Assembly: GCA_020027875.1 (NCBI GenBank)
Contig: JAHRHA010000017.1
Span: 1-61,387 of the forward strand
From: Micromonosporaceae bacterium
GTDB lineage: Bacteria > Actinomycetota > Actinomycetes > Mycobacteriales > Micromonosporaceae
Length of the DNA: 61,387 nt
Direction: 5' to 3'
This document shows positions 61,070-61,387 of this stretch, one piece after another; the first letter of the stretch is position 1; every line of letters begins with the position of its first letter. The notes under the pieces are model-generated. The model saw only the letters and a list, made by a program, of their open reading frames with translations, was not told the origin of the DNA and searched no databases. The translations under genes and the position numbers were made by a program.

Positions 61070-61387
61070 CGTGGCTCCTTTGCCATTCGCGCGATGAGCA
61101 CAGCCGACTCCTCTGGCGATAGTGCGAGGTACCGGAGCCGGTCGAAGATGGTCGCGTAGCGACTCAGCTCGTCGGCCTTTTCCTGGAAAACGCCACCCGT
61201 GGCCATCGTGACGTACGCCGTGTCCGGGTCCACCTTGTCGGGGAAGCGAAGGAGAACAAAGGACCCATCCATGCCCGGGTGGGCACCCGCGTCCAGCGGA
61301 AGTACCTGGAGCGTCACGTTGGTCCACTCGGTGGTCGCCAGCAGATACTCGAGTTGCTTGTGCATCACGTCCCAGCCACCCACGGGA
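61066..61387 (-). CDS. DUF5753-domain transcriptional regulator (5' end outside window)
   Basis: The C-terminal 100+ residues of a regulator whose HTH N-terminus lies outside the window. Visible blocks are HKQLEYLLATTEWTNVTLQV, LPLDAGAHPGMDGSFVLLRF and FQEKADELSRYATIFDRL, typical of DUF5753. The family has about 280 residues with an XRE-like HTH. It is coupled to the DUF397 gene. Orientation runs leftward, so the promoter is out of view. Confidence 0.85.
   Translation of the reverse strand, partial: PVGGWDVMHKQLEYLLATTEWTNVTLQVLPLDAGAHPGMDGSFVLLRFPDKVDPDTAYVTMATGGVFQEKADELSRYATIFDRLRYLALSPEESAVLIARMAKEPR

Noticed and set aside
61070..61387. Whole regulator inside the window
   Set aside because: The frame continues past the right edge and the HTH domain is not seen, so it is kept as partial.

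Overview
This window is high-GC DNA (I estimate around two thirds G+C by eye) from an actinomycete, most likely a member of the Micromonosporales. The evidence is the intact order crgA, DUF881, class E sortase, small membrane protein, trpG, pknB, pknA, pbpA, rodA, pstP, fhaB, fhaA, tRNA-Leu(CAG), together with a DUF397/DUF5753 regulator pair, frequent GTG starts and a Gram-positive type IV pilus cluster. The species is not identifiable from the sequence alone.

Layout. 1-3.2 kb: the 3' part of a FadE5-like acyl-CoA dehydrogenase, a SixA-type phosphatase and a TrhA/hemolysin III protein. 3.2-5.9 kb: a small lipoprotein that appears frameshifted, then the pxpB-pxpC-pxpA 5-oxoprolinase operon. 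5.9-9.7 kb: a thioredoxin/NHL protein followed by a scarred accessory patch. The patch holds a DinB-like gene remnant, a PIN/ribbon-helix-helix toxin-antitoxin pair, a duplicated fragment of the thioredoxin gene's 5' end, a small ORF, and a frameshifted gene with a lysine-rich tail. 10-18.1 kb: a compact type IV pilus locus (pilin, PilT, PilB, PilC, two minor prepilins, a large PilX-like protein, and a convergent prepilin peptidase). 18.3-23.2 kb: a receptor-like Ser/Thr kinase, a VOC protein, an MFS transporter, an LppU-like membrane protein and a 45-residue protein. 23.3-27 kb: a 2-oxoacid dehydrogenase operon (E1alpha, E1beta, E2). 27.3-31.1 kb: a DUF4173 membrane protein with a histidine kinase/response regulator pair. 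31.1-37.5 kb: a surface-glycan neighbourhood with a polyprenyl-phosphate sugar transferase, an Fpg/Nei glycosylase, a GT4 glycosyltransferase and a tightly overlapping trio (nucleotidyltransferase, archaeal-type glycerol-1-phosphate dehydrogenase, CDP-alcohol phosphatidyltransferase). 37.6-44.1 kb: a CBS-domain fragment, an NlpC/P60 hydrolase, two CNNM/CorC-type proteins, a small membrane protein and the EtfD-like membrane iron-sulfur reductase. 44.3-56.6 kb: the conserved cell-division and cell-wall kinase locus ending at tRNA-Leu. 56.9-61.4 kb: a DUF2637 membrane protein, a two-gene glycan unit (epimerase plus WecB/TagA/CpsF transferase), adenosine deaminase, and the DUF397/DUF5753 pair cut by the window end.

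How the parts connect. The FadE5-like dehydrogenase and EtfD belong to the same electron path of beta-oxidation, although they lie 42 kb apart. PknA, PknB, PstP, FhaA, FhaB, PbpA, RodA, CrgA, the sortase and the NlpC/P60 hydrolase all act in peptidoglycan and surface assembly. The most promising under-described units are the glycerol-1-phosphate trio and the minimal type IV pilus locus. Two families of long dispersed palindromes occur at gene ends: a pair at 2378-2433 and 47347-47412, and a pair at 31043-31113 and 34920-34990. They probably act as terminators or are small mobile repeats.
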